DNA from: JAFIHK01 sp041441455
Lineage (GTDB): Bacteria; Bacteroidota; Bacteroidia; Bacteroidales; UBA932
Direction of reading: 5' to 3'
DNA length: 43,034 nucleotides
Assembly (NCBI GenBank): GCA_041441455.1
Contig: JASDTB010000102.1
Location: forward strand, 1 to 43,034
Made by a program: the position numbers and the translations under genes
Part shown: positions 24,321-32,347 of the stretch, one piece after another
Numbering within the stretch: the first letter of the stretch is position 1
Layout of the letters: each line of letters opens with the position of its first letter
The notes under the pieces: generated by a model
The model's input: only the letters and a program-made list of their open reading frames with translations
What the model was told of the DNA's origin: nothing
Database searches by the model: none

Positions 24321-25637
24321 ATGGTAATTTTCACCGAAGCCCTCAAGAACGCAGTTCTGATAACTGGGCTTGTAATGATAATGATGTTACTCATTGAGTA
24401 TGTCAATATTCACTCTCATGGAAATTCTTTCAAAAAATTAAAAAAATCACCAGTCAGACAGGTATTAGTAGCCACCCTGCTAGGGATGATACCTGGTTGT
24501 ATTGGAGGATTTGCGGTCGTTTCATTGTTTACCCATAACCTTCTTAGCTTTGGGGCATTAGTCGCGATGATGATTGCCTCTTCGGGCGATGAAGCATTTG
24601 TCTTAATGGCAATGATTCCAAAGACGGCTGTAATTTTGTTCATCATATTAATTGTAATTGCAATCGTTGCAGGAATTATAGTTGACAAAATCTTCAAAAA
24701 AGTCCCAACTCCATTTGAGCCTGAACACTACGAACTACACGAAAACTGTTGTGAGACTAAAAAATCTCCAGTATTCGGGAATGGGATAAAGAATAATCTT
24801 CGTACAATGTCGAAAGAGAGGCTCCTTATAGTTATTGGTATCTCTTTGTTCATTACAGCTGTTGTACTTGGTCTCCTTGAGCACAAACACGCTGAGGGCG
24901 ATGGTCACGATCATGGAATTGCGAAACAAGCCACTACTACTGAATTAGTCGCTCACGAATGTACAGGCTGTGGAAACGAAGAGTGCGCAACTGAAGACTC
25001 TTCCACCACAAACCCACAAACATCTAACAACCAGAACCATGCTGCAACAACTGATAATCACGATCATACTGCTGCAGACAATCACAACCATACTGCAACA
25101 ACAGATAATCACAACCATACTGCCGAAGATGCTCACTCAGCAATAGATGAGCATGGCCATCTTAATATCTTTAGCGAAAGGTGGTTGAACCTGATATTTG
25201 CATTTATAAGCCTTATAACACTTTATCTTACATTATCTGCAAACGAACACTTTATCAAAGAACATCTTTGGAATCATGTAGTAAAGAAACATCTAAAATC
25301 CATCTTTTTATGGACATTTGGAGCTCTACTCGTATTACAATTTGGTATTCAATATCTAGATATAGAGCACTGGATGCGCGACAATATCGTCTTCATGATT
25401 TTATTGGCAGTTGTAATTGGACTGATTCCAGAGTCTGGTCCTCATATGGTATTTATAACCCTTTTCGCAGGCGGATTAGTTCCATTTAGTGTGTTATTAG
25501 CTAGTTCAATTGTTCAAGATGGCCACACAGCCCTACCTCTGCTAGCAGAAAGCAAAAGCAGCTTTTTTAAAGCCAAATTGATAAACATGCTCATAGGCTT
25601 AATAGTCGGCTTAGCAGTCTATTTAATAGGATTTTAA
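24321..25637 (+). CDS. Putative manganese/heavy-metal transporter (ArsP_2 type) with His-rich loop
   Basis: A 438-residue inner-membrane protein with about ten transmembrane segments in two halves separated by a hydrophilic loop (about 190-285). The first half has LLGMIPGCIGGFAVVSLFTHN and MMIASSGDEAFVLMAMIP; the second half repeats the pattern as VVIGLIPESGPHMVFITLFAGG and SSIVQDGHTALPLLAESKSS. This internal duplication fits the ArsP_2 family of putative metal exporters annotated in Bacteroides as manganese transporters. The loop is crowded with His, Asp and a CTGCGNEEC motif and probably binds metal. Substrate identity is inference. A strong bidirectional terminator follows. Confidence 0.82.
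   Translation: MVIFTEALKNAVLITGLVMIMMLLIEYVNIHSHGNSFKKLKKSPVRQVLVATLLGMIPGCIGGFAVVSLFTHNLLSFGALVAMMIASSGDEAFVLMAMIPKTAVILFIILIVIAIVAGIIVDKIFKKVPTPFEPEHYELHENCCETKKSPVFGNGIKNNLRTMSKERLLIVIGISLFITAVVLGLLEHKHAEGDGHDHGIAKQATTTELVAHECTGCGNEECATEDSSTTNPQTSNNQNHAATTDNHDHTAADNHNHTATTDNHNHTAEDAHSAIDEHGHLNIFSERWLNLIFAFISLITLYLTLSANEHFIKEHLWNHVVKKHLKSIFLWTFGALLVLQFGIQYLDIEHWMRDNIVFMILLAVVIGLIPESGPHMVFITLFAGGLVPFSVLLASSIVQDGHTALPLLAESKSSFFKAKLINMLIGLIVGLAVYLIGF
25037..25122 (+). repeat. Tandem repeat coding the His-rich metal-binding loop
   Basis: Three imperfect copies of a 21-27 bp unit coding (ATT)DNHxHTA: AATCACGATCATACT, AATCACAACCATACT and AATCACAACCATACT, separated by Thr/Ala/Asp codons. The second and third copies share an identical 15-bp core, so unit number could change by slippage or recombination. 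Confidence 0.7.
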
Positions 25638-25670
25638 ACTCCTGCTTTAAATCTTGATTAATCTAAAAAT

Positions 25671-25707
25671 AAAAAGAACGGTTTAAAAATTAAGCCGTTC
25701 TTTTTTT
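25671..25707. terminator. Bidirectional terminator between metal transporter and rho
   Basis: A 16-bp stem with one G-U pair (AAAAAGAACGGTTTAA paired with TTAAGCCGTTCTTTTT) and an AAA loop, with A and T runs on both sides. It serves both converging transcripts. Confidence 0.9.
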
Positions 25708-25728
25708 ATATTTTTTATAAAAACTTAT

Positions 25729-27720
25729 TTACTCTCCGTTCATTGAGATCAGAAACTCTTGATTCGATTCTGTCCTTTGAAGTCTAGTCTTCATAAAGTC
25801 CATTGCTTCTAGAGAGTTCATATCTGCAAGATAATTTCTTAAAATCCAAATTCTATTTAGTGTCTCCTTATCGAATAGAAGATCGTCGCGACGAGTACTG
25901 CTGAGAGTAACATCTACAGCTGGGAATAGACGTTTATTAGAAAGCTTGCGGTCTAACTGAAGCTCCATATTACCTGTACCCTTGAACTCCTCAAAAATTA
26001 CCTCATCCATTTTTGATCCAGTCTCTGTTAGAGCTGTAGCAAGAATAGTTAAAGAACCTCCATTTTCAATATTACGTGCAGCTCCGAAAAATCTTTTTGG
26101 CTTGTGAAGTGCATTTGCATCCACACCTCCACTCAATACTTTTCCCGATGCAGGTTGAACAGTATTAAATGCTCGTGCTAAACGAGTAATTGAGTCAAGT
26201 AGAATCACAACATCGTGACCACACTCCACCAATCTCTTGGCTTTCTCAAGAACAATATTAGCAACTTTCACATGTCTCTCTGCTGGCTCATCAAATGTAG
26301 AGGCAACAACTTCTGCTCTTACACTTCTTGCCATATCAGTAACCTCTTCTGGACGCTCATCAATTAAAAGGACAATCATATAAACCTCAGGATGGTTATC
26401 AGCAATCGCATTAGCAATCGCCTTAAGCAACATTGTTTTACCAGTTTTTGGTTGAGCGACAATCAGACCTCTTTGACCTTTGCCAATTGGGGCAAATAGA
26501 TCTACGATTCTTGTTGATAAATTATTATGTCCGTTAGATGTGATATCGAATTTCTCCTCTGGGAATAGTGGAGTTAAGAAGTCGAATGGAACTCTGTCGC
26601 GGATAAATTCAGGACTTCGTCCATTGATTTGGTTAACCTTTACAAGAGGGAAATATTTGTCTCCCTCTTTTGGAGGACGGATCTCCCCTACTAAGGTATC
26701 ACCCGTTTTAAGACCATACAGTTTTATCTGAGATTGAGAAAGATATATATCGTCTGGTGAGTTTAGGTAATTATAATCCGAAGATCTCAAGAAGCCGTAA
26801 CCGTCTGGCATGATCTCTAAAACTCCTGTTGCCTCAACAACACCTTCAAACTCAATTTTTGGTTTATTTTCTTTTTGTTTCTTCTCGAAGTGAGGCTCTG
26901 CTTGCGATTGATTTGCAGACTCTTCTACCTTATTTTCAGAATCACGACCAGACTCACTAAACAGATTTTGATCACCCGATGTTAATTGTTCTTGATCTGT
27001 ATTTTGATCGGAGTTTCGATTTGGTCGATTTTGTCTAAAGAGCTTTTTTTGTTGATTCTTATTATTGTGCTCTCTCTTTTCAGATTGTATATTTTTTTCT
27101 TGTTCCGCTTTTGGTGTAATCTCCTCGGTCTGTTGTACAGCAACCGGAACTGATTCAATTACATCTTGAACTGGAACAACTATTGGTTGTTCTTGAACAT
27201 CAACTTCTGGAGTAACCAATTTATCTCCATGTTGTTTTTTCTTTGGTCCCCTCTTTTTCATCTGCTTCTGAGGTGGCAAAACAGGAGCATTTTGCGGAGC
27301 TGGCACAGATTGTGCCGGTGCAGGAATAACAGGTAGTTGCTCTGTTGGAACCTCATCAACTATATTAATCTGCGGCTTTGGTTGTTGATTCAGCGGTTTA
27401 GGCTGTTGATTCTGTGGCTTAGGCGGCAGATTTTGGGGTTTTGGTTTATTCAGATCAGGAAGCTCTTTAATAGCTGGCTGCTTAATATTTGATTCAGTAG
27501 TCATTTTATCGCCTTTTACATTTAAGACAACCTTTTTAGGTTGGTCAATCCTTTTTCGCATAGGCCTTGGACTATTGATCCCCTGTATAGCTTGCTCATC
27601 TAAAATTTTATAGACAAGCTCCTCTTTCGAGAAATTTTTCGGCTTGCTTATATTAAGCTCAGTCGCAATTGCAATCAAGTCATCCTGACTTTTCTTGCTC
27701 AATTCAATTATGTCGTACAT
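25729..27720 (-). CDS. rho: Transcription termination factor Rho with long disordered insertion
   Basis: A 663-residue Rho, about 240 longer than E. coli Rho. Residues 1-45 are the Rho_N helical domain (MYDIIELSKKSQDDLIAIATEL). Residues about 50-290 are low complexity, rich in Pro, Gln, Lys and Asn, with repeated QNxxPKP units and basic NKNQQKK/RQNRPNRN patches. The RNA-binding cold-shock domain follows (about 293-365, GVLEIMPDGYGFLRSSDYNY). The hexameric ATPase core has Walker A (QPKTGKT), Walker B (VVILLDSITRLARA) and the Q/R loops. It ends most untranslated transcripts. Disordered insertions in Rho are known in Bacteroides and reported to drive phase separation. It has its own consensus promoter. 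Confidence 0.97.
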   Translation of the reverse strand: MYDIIELSKKSQDDLIAIATELNISKPKNFSKEELVYKILDEQAIQGINSPRPMRKRIDQPKKVVLNVKGDKMTTESNIKQPAIKELPDLNKPKPQNLPPKPQNQQPKPLNQQPKPQINIVDEVPTEQLPVIPAPAQSVPAPQNAPVLPPQKQMKKRGPKKKQHGDKLVTPEVDVQEQPIVVPVQDVIESVPVAVQQTEEITPKAEQEKNIQSEKREHNNKNQQKKLFRQNRPNRNSDQNTDQEQLTSGDQNLFSESGRDSENKVEESANQSQAEPHFEKKQKENKPKIEFEGVVEATGVLEIMPDGYGFLRSSDYNYLNSPDDIYLSQSQIKLYGLKTGDTLVGEIRPPKEGDKYFPLVKVNQINGRSPEFIRDRVPFDFLTPLFPEEKFDITSNGHNNLSTRIVDLFAPIGKGQRGLIVAQPKTGKTMLLKAIANAIADNHPEVYMIVLLIDERPEEVTDMARSVRAEVVASTFDEPAERHVKVANIVLEKAKRLVECGHDVVILLDSITRLARAFNTVQPASGKVLSGGVDANALHKPKRFFGAARNIENGGSLTILATALTETGSKMDEVIFEEFKGTGNMELQLDRKLSNKRLFPAVDVTLSSTRRDDLLFDKETLNRIWILRNYLADMNSLEAMDFMKTRLQRTESNQEFLISMNGE

Positions 27721-27777
27721 CGGGTTTTGTTTGGTGGGGGTATAAGATTATCTGAAAAGAAAATCGTGATAGTGTCA

Positions 27778-27808
27778 CAAAGTTAAAAATTAAATTGCAT
27801 TTAGCAAA
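27778..27808 (-). promoter_or_regulatory. Promoter of rho
   Basis: Minus-strand TTTG (27805-27808), 19 nt, TAACTTTG (27778-27785). The -33 element overlaps the U tract of the ridA terminator. Predicted start near 27774, leader about 53 nt. Confidence 0.72.
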
Positions 27809-27833
27809 AAAAGTGGATATAATCCACTTTTTT
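27806..27833 (-). terminator. Terminator of the lptD-ridA unit
   Basis: GTGGAT/ATCCAC stem with an ATA loop, extended by A/T runs; seven U follow on the minus-strand transcript. It begins 2 nt after the ridA stop. Confidence 0.85.
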
Positions 27834-27835
27834 AA

Positions 27836-28216
27836 TTACTTAACCGCGATAACATCAACCTCTGCTAAAGCATTCTTTGGTAATGCTGCAACTGCATAAG
27901 CAACTCTTGCAGGATATGGTTCTTTGTAATATTGTGAGTAAACCTCATTCAATACTGCAAAGTCTTTCATATCTGTAAGATATACAGTGCTTTTTACAAC
28001 ATGTTCAAATCCGTAACCGGCCTCTTCCAAAATATAACCGATATTTTTAAAAATTTGATCTAGTTGCTCCTTAACACCGCCAGGAACAAACTCTCCTGTA
28101 TTTGCATCAATTGGTAATTGTCCGGAAACGTAAAGGGTTCCATTAGCTTCAACAGCTTGACTATACGGTCCTACAGCCTTTGGAGCCTTAGGACTTGCAA
28201 TAATTCGCTTACTCAT
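27836..28216 (-). CDS. ridA: RidA family enamine/imine deaminase
   Basis: A 126-residue YjgF/YER057c/UK114 protein of normal length. The signature PARVAYAVAALPKNALAEVDVIA includes Arg104, which holds the substrate carboxylate, and the start KAPKAVGPYSQAV is typical. RidA trimers hydrolyse reactive 2-aminoacrylate-type enamines released by PLP enzymes. It lies 21 nt downstream of lptD on the same strand and ends at a terminator, so it is cotranscribed with lptD; this looks like convenience of position more than a shared pathway. Confidence 0.95.
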   Translation of the reverse strand: MSKRIIASPKAPKAVGPYSQAVEANGTLYVSGQLPIDANTGEFVPGGVKEQLDQIFKNIGYILEEAGYGFEHVVKSTVYLTDMKDFAVLNEVYSQYYKEPYPARVAYAVAALPKNALAEVDVIAVK

Positions 28217-28237
28217 AGTTATGTATTTGTTATTAAT

Positions 28238-30949
28238 TTAGTTATCCCAGTAACTTGCATTCTTTTTGAATTGTAACAGATCGGCAAGGGCAGATGCTTT
28301 CGCATTAATTCTGAAACTCCAGCTTTGCCACTGACCACTTGGTACCCATGAAACAGAAATTTGGAAACAGTGAAGGTCGTATGTTGCACTCAGCTGCGTA
28401 GTTGTCAAAGTCATTTTCATCATGTCGATACCTGTGTTCAGGTTCATGTTTAAGGCCTTTGTAAATCGAACCTGAGCGGCAACACCCAAAGTCTGCATAT
28501 GATTATGAACTGTCTGCAGACGTTCGTTGGCATAAAGATATGATCTTCCGTAGGAGTAGTTATAATTTAGATTAACAGACCAAGAGTAATTTGGTTCAAG
28601 ATAATATACCCAACCTCCAGGGATATATTCACCAGTAACTGGGTGATAATAGACTTTTGTATAGTCCATCTGCTCTGTCTTAACTCCTCCCATTGGCCCT
28701 GGGCTACCTTTCCCTCCTCCTTGTTGTCCTTGCTGTGAGCTGTTTTGCCCTGTATTACCCTTTCCGCTCTTCGCCTCACCCCCCAATTGATAAGAGAAAG
28801 AGACACTTGCGTTCACAAGTCTGGCTAAATTGAGACCGCCCTTCTGAGCTATATTGAACTGATTTATTTTTCTACCTCTGCCATCCACAGCATAAGGGTC
28901 TAACACCGCATTAGCACTCAATCCTAATTTTCCAAAGATTGTAGTATTCATACTTATATTAATGTTAGACAAATTCAATGAGTCAGCAATAAAGTTATAT
29001 GAGCCACCAATTGATAAATTATCTATTAATTTCAAAACCGACTCACCTGTTGTAGTATCGTTCTCATCTCTTATTTTTGCCTCAACATTATTGCCAAGTG
29101 AAAATCCAATTGCTGCAGATCTGCCTCTAGAAGGTGGAGCATATAGTTGTCCTTGATACTTGTTATACTCAATCACATGCTGAACACCATTGTTATCAAT
29201 ATATGAGTAATTTGTATACCCATTCCATGGAGTAGCCATTTCGGGACGAAATGCAAAACTCACCGAAGGCTTCATCAAGTGTCTTATTTTTCTAAGTTTC
29301 CACTTTTTGCCGAAATCGTAAATACCATATACAGTTGTATTTGCAGAAAGGGCTGCAGAAAAGTCCTGAGTAACTCCAAAGTGTTTAAACAAGTCGGAGT
29401 ACTTATCTTCAACAATATTTTTTTGAGAATTATATACCTTCTCACTCTTTTGGAAATACCAATTCATGCCATAGTTAACAGATGGTACAAATTTCAAGTA
29501 TTTTAAAAGACTAAAGTCAGGAAGGGTGATGCTAAAAGAGTGCTTCATTCCGCTTCTGAATTTCGACAAGAAATCGGGTTGACCTACCTCTTTAGCTTTA
29601 AAGTTGATTTTATTTTCTAAAGTTGTATTGTAGCTGAATGCAAATTTTTCGTAAAATCTCTCTGTCCCCCCTGTACGTTTAAATGGCTTAATATTATTTG
29701 CAACAAATGTAATATTTGGGAAAGTTATTGCATAAGAGCTGTCAAGAGAGTTCTGACTATGCAAGGCATTAGTTGAGAACGAAAACGGTGTTCCAGCCCA
29801 TGTCCTTGAATAAGAGATTGATGATGATATCTGATTTTGGAGAGAACTTTGAATATTATTGTAATTGTTGAATCTATTATTAAGTGGCGAGGAGAAGTTT
29901 ACACTTGCTCTGAATGTTGTACCAGGTCTTGCCTTTGCATCCATTGAGTGGCTCCATTGCACAGAAAAATCCTTAGATTGGAAAAAGTCTGCACCACCTC
30001 TCTCTCCTACTTGATTATTTGAAAAATTAAAATTCAAATCGCCAGAATAGCGGTACCTCTTTTTATAACGCGAAGTTGCCTTCATGTTCCACGATCCCAA
30101 TGAGTATATATCTGTTGTTATTGAAGCATCAAAATTATCTCCTAATACGAAATAATATCCCAGTCCTTGAAGAAAAAATCCTCTAGACAGCTCCTCTCCA
30201 TAAGAAGGAATAAGTAATCCACCCGATCTAGTGCTCTGTTTAGGTACAAATCCAAATGGAAGAGCAAAAGGAGTTGGGACATCTTCTAAGACAAAATATG
30301 CTGGGCCAAAAACAGTTACTGGATTTTCTCCCGTAACAACCTTAGCAACAGGCATCTTTAAATAGTAGTGTGGATGATCTAAATCACAGGCTGTATACTT
30401 TCCATCAGAAATGTTGACAGAATTGTCTGCCATCTTCTTCAATTTATGACCATGAAGAAACCCTTCGGCCTCTTGCGTTATCATATTTTTAATCTGAGCT
30501 TTCTTAGATTCGAAGTTATAGGTAACCTCCTCCATAGTATAAGTCTTTCCACCCTCACTCATCTCTGGTTTGCCTTGAAGCACTCCAGCTGTATCCTTCT
30601 GTCCTCTGGCGAAAACTGTCTTCTTCTCTACGTCGTAGGCCATATATGCAGCCTTCATCTCAAGATTGTCGTACTTAACAGTCACATCTCCAAAATAGTA
30701 AATCATTCTCTTACCTTCGGAGAAGTCCTCAATGATAGAATCCTTCGCACCGCTAAACGCAGGCGAAGTGAGAGACCCCTTGATCTTTGAGCTATCCTTC
30801 TGTCGAAGGGAGTCAACGGCAAGTTTGAGCGTATCTTTGCTCTTGGGCTTTGTTGTATCGTTCTGTCCGTGCAGTGAAAAAGAGCTACCGACAATGATTG
30901 TCAGTACAAAAAAGAACGAAAAGTATGTGGAGATTCTTTTCGGGACCAA
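28238..30949 (-). CDS. lptD: LPS-assembly outer-membrane protein LptD
   Basis: A 903-residue LptD of the Bacteroidota type. A signal peptide (about 1-30, ending SLHGQN) is followed by an OstA/LptA-like periplasmic domain (about 75-235; YYFGDVTVKYDNLEMKAAYM, TACDLDHPHYYLKMPVAKVV) and a large barrel starting near PFGFVPKQSTRSGGLLIPSYGEE. It would insert lipopolysaccharide into the outer leaflet with LptE. The only start before the signal peptide is a TTG at 30949; an in-frame stop lies 6 nt upstream and the next in-frame ATG is at codon 81. A Gly/Gln/Ser-rich segment (about 725-755) interrupts the barrel. The first cysteine pairs of enterobacterial LptD are not seen. Confidence 0.92.
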   Translation of the reverse strand: MVPKRISTYFSFFFVLTIIVGSSFSLHGQNDTTKPKSKDTLKLAVDSLRQKDSSKIKGSLTSPAFSGAKDSIIEDFSEGKRMIYYFGDVTVKYDNLEMKAAYMAYDVEKKTVFARGQKDTAGVLQGKPEMSEGGKTYTMEEVTYNFESKKAQIKNMITQEAEGFLHGHKLKKMADNSVNISDGKYTACDLDHPHYYLKMPVAKVVTGENPVTVFGPAYFVLEDVPTPFALPFGFVPKQSTRSGGLLIPSYGEELSRGFFLQGLGYYFVLGDNFDASITTDIYSLGSWNMKATSRYKKRYRYSGDLNFNFSNNQVGERGGADFFQSKDFSVQWSHSMDAKARPGTTFRASVNFSSPLNNRFNNYNNIQSSLQNQISSSISYSRTWAGTPFSFSTNALHSQNSLDSSYAITFPNITFVANNIKPFKRTGGTERFYEKFAFSYNTTLENKINFKAKEVGQPDFLSKFRSGMKHSFSITLPDFSLLKYLKFVPSVNYGMNWYFQKSEKVYNSQKNIVEDKYSDLFKHFGVTQDFSAALSANTTVYGIYDFGKKWKLRKIRHLMKPSVSFAFRPEMATPWNGYTNYSYIDNNGVQHVIEYNKYQGQLYAPPSRGRSAAIGFSLGNNVEAKIRDENDTTTGESVLKLIDNLSIGGSYNFIADSLNLSNINISMNTTIFGKLGLSANAVLDPYAVDGRGRKINQFNIAQKGGLNLARLVNASVSFSYQLGGEAKSGKGNTGQNSSQQGQQGGGKGSPGPMGGVKTEQMDYTKVYYHPVTGEYIPGGWVYYLEPNYSWSVNLNYNYSYGRSYLYANERLQTVHNHMQTLGVAAQVRFTKALNMNLNTGIDMMKMTLTTTQLSATYDLHCFQISVSWVPSGQWQSWSFRINAKASALADLLQFKKNASYWDN

Positions 30950-30980
30950 AGTGGCTTAACTATTTAAATAAAATTATTAC

Positions 30981-30988
30981 TACTTTTG
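30981..30988 (+). promoter_or_regulatory. -7 box of the amidase-MlaD unit
   Basis: TACTTTTG matches TAnnTTTG; predicted start near 30992, leader about 30 nt. No good TTTG lies at -33. It faces the lptD -7 box. Confidence 0.5.
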
Positions 30989-30995
30989 CAGTACG

Positions 30996-31003
30996 CAAAG
31001 TTA
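30996..31003 (-). promoter_or_regulatory. -7 box of the lptD-ridA unit
   Basis: Minus-strand TAACTTTG matches TAnnTTTG; predicted start near 30992, leader about 43 nt to the TTG start. It lies inside the leader of the amidase transcript. Confidence 0.5.
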
Positions 31004-31021
31004 ACATAAATAACAACAAAA

Positions 31022-32341
31022 ATGCAGCCAAAAATAATTTTCATCATTTTTTCTTTACTGATTGCATCTGCAATCCCATGTAAAGCTCAGTCGGCGGGTA
31101 GAATACAGAGAGTTGTAATCGACGCAGGACATGGAGGCAAAGACCCGGGCGCGGTAAGCCCGGACAGAAGATTTGCAGAAAAGGACATCACCCTTTCTGT
31201 CGCACTGAGGCTAGGCAGCATGATAAAAGTAAAATATCCAAACATCGATGTTATCTATACTAGGAAAACTGATGTCTTTATACCATTAGATAAGAGGACA
31301 GAAATTGCAAATAAAAATAAAGCTGACCTATTTATTTCAATTCACGTCAACTCTGCTCGAGCGCGTTCGGCGTCGGGAAGTGAAACTTTCGTGATGGGAA
31401 TGGATAAGTCTAACTCAAACTTAGAAGTTTGTAAATTAGAGAACTCGGTTGTTGTACTCGAGGGTGAAGACTATAGTTCAAAATATGAAGGGTTCGATCC
31501 AAATGTTCCTGAATCTTATATAATTTTCAGTCTCCTTCAAAACTCCCATTTGGAGCAGAGTCTTTTGTTAGCTTCAAGTATTCAAAATCAACTTGGAAAA
31601 GGTCCAATCACAGAAAACCGAGGAATAAAACAGGGCGCTCTTCTTGTATTATGGAAAACTACAATGCCATCTGTATTAGTTGAACTTGGATTTATCTCAA
31701 ACAGCAATGACCTTCGATATCTAGGGAACAAGGAGTCTCATGTTGACTTTGCTTACAACCTATTCAAAGCATTTGAAGACTACAAAGCTCAATATGAAAA
31801 AACTACAGTTACAGATTATGTAACTACAAAACCGGAACAAAACCAGGTCGCTGTGGCAACACCAGTTGTTGCTCCGATAAAGGACACCAATACTCAAGAT
31901 AGCAAAATTAAAGCAGAAGAGAGTAAGCTAAAGACAGAAAAGAATATTGACGATGTCAAGTCGAAAATCAAGGAGACATTGAATTCTGACAAAAAAGCCA
32001 CCACAACAACCAAAACTACAGGTACAACCGCGACAACAGTGGCTGCTAGCACTCCTCCAGCTACAACAGTTATCACAGCAACAGACAAATCTAATTCAGA
32101 ACTTCATTTCAGAATCCAGATCTTTGCTTCTAATAGACAGTTGTCTGGCAATTCAAAGGAATTTAAAGGATACAAAACAAAATATATCTTTAAAGATGGC
32201 TTCTATAAATATCATGTGGGAGAATATAACTCTCTCGACGAAGCCAAGAGAGAGCTAGTTGAGGTAAGAAGACATTTTCCTCAAGCCTTCATTATCAAAA
32301 TCGAGGGAGAAAAAATAACTCCTTTATACAATGTAAAATAA
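31022..32341 (+). CDS. N-acetylmuramoyl-L-alanine amidase (Amidase_3) with SPOR-like C-terminus
   Basis: A 439-residue exported zinc amidase. Signal peptide cleavage is near CKAQ (residue 23). The Amidase_3 domain (about 28-255) has VVIDAGHGGKDPGA with His37, Glu53, His108 in ISIHVNSA and the catalytic Glu in VLVELGFISN. A Lys/Thr-rich linker (about 270-350) leads to a SPOR-like domain (about 355-430, FRIQIFASNRQL ... YKYHVGEYNSLDEAKRELVEVR) that in other proteins binds denuded septal glycan. It would cut the bond between MurNAc and L-Ala during daughter-cell separation. It is divergent from lptD and followed 6 nt later by the MlaD gene. Confidence 0.92.
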   Translation: MQPKIIFIIFSLLIASAIPCKAQSAGRIQRVVIDAGHGGKDPGAVSPDRRFAEKDITLSVALRLGSMIKVKYPNIDVIYTRKTDVFIPLDKRTEIANKNKADLFISIHVNSARARSASGSETFVMGMDKSNSNLEVCKLENSVVVLEGEDYSSKYEGFDPNVPESYIIFSLLQNSHLEQSLLLASSIQNQLGKGPITENRGIKQGALLVLWKTTMPSVLVELGFISNSNDLRYLGNKESHVDFAYNLFKAFEDYKAQYEKTTVTDYVTTKPEQNQVAVATPVVAPIKDTNTQDSKIKAEESKLKTEKNIDDVKSKIKETLNSDKKATTTTKTTGTTATTVAASTPPATTVITATDKSNSELHFRIQIFASNRQLSGNSKEFKGYKTKYIFKDGFYKYHVGEYNSLDEAKRELVEVRRHFPQAFIIKIEGEKITPLYNVK

Positions 32342-32347
32342 CGAAGA

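Noticed and set aside
25043..25121. Short CRISPR-like repeat
   Set aside because: Units are adjacent coding repeats in frame with the transporter, without spacers.
24945..25136. Minus-strand Val/Ile/Cys-rich open frame over the His loop
   Set aside because: It is produced by the repeated His/Asn/Thr codons on the other strand.
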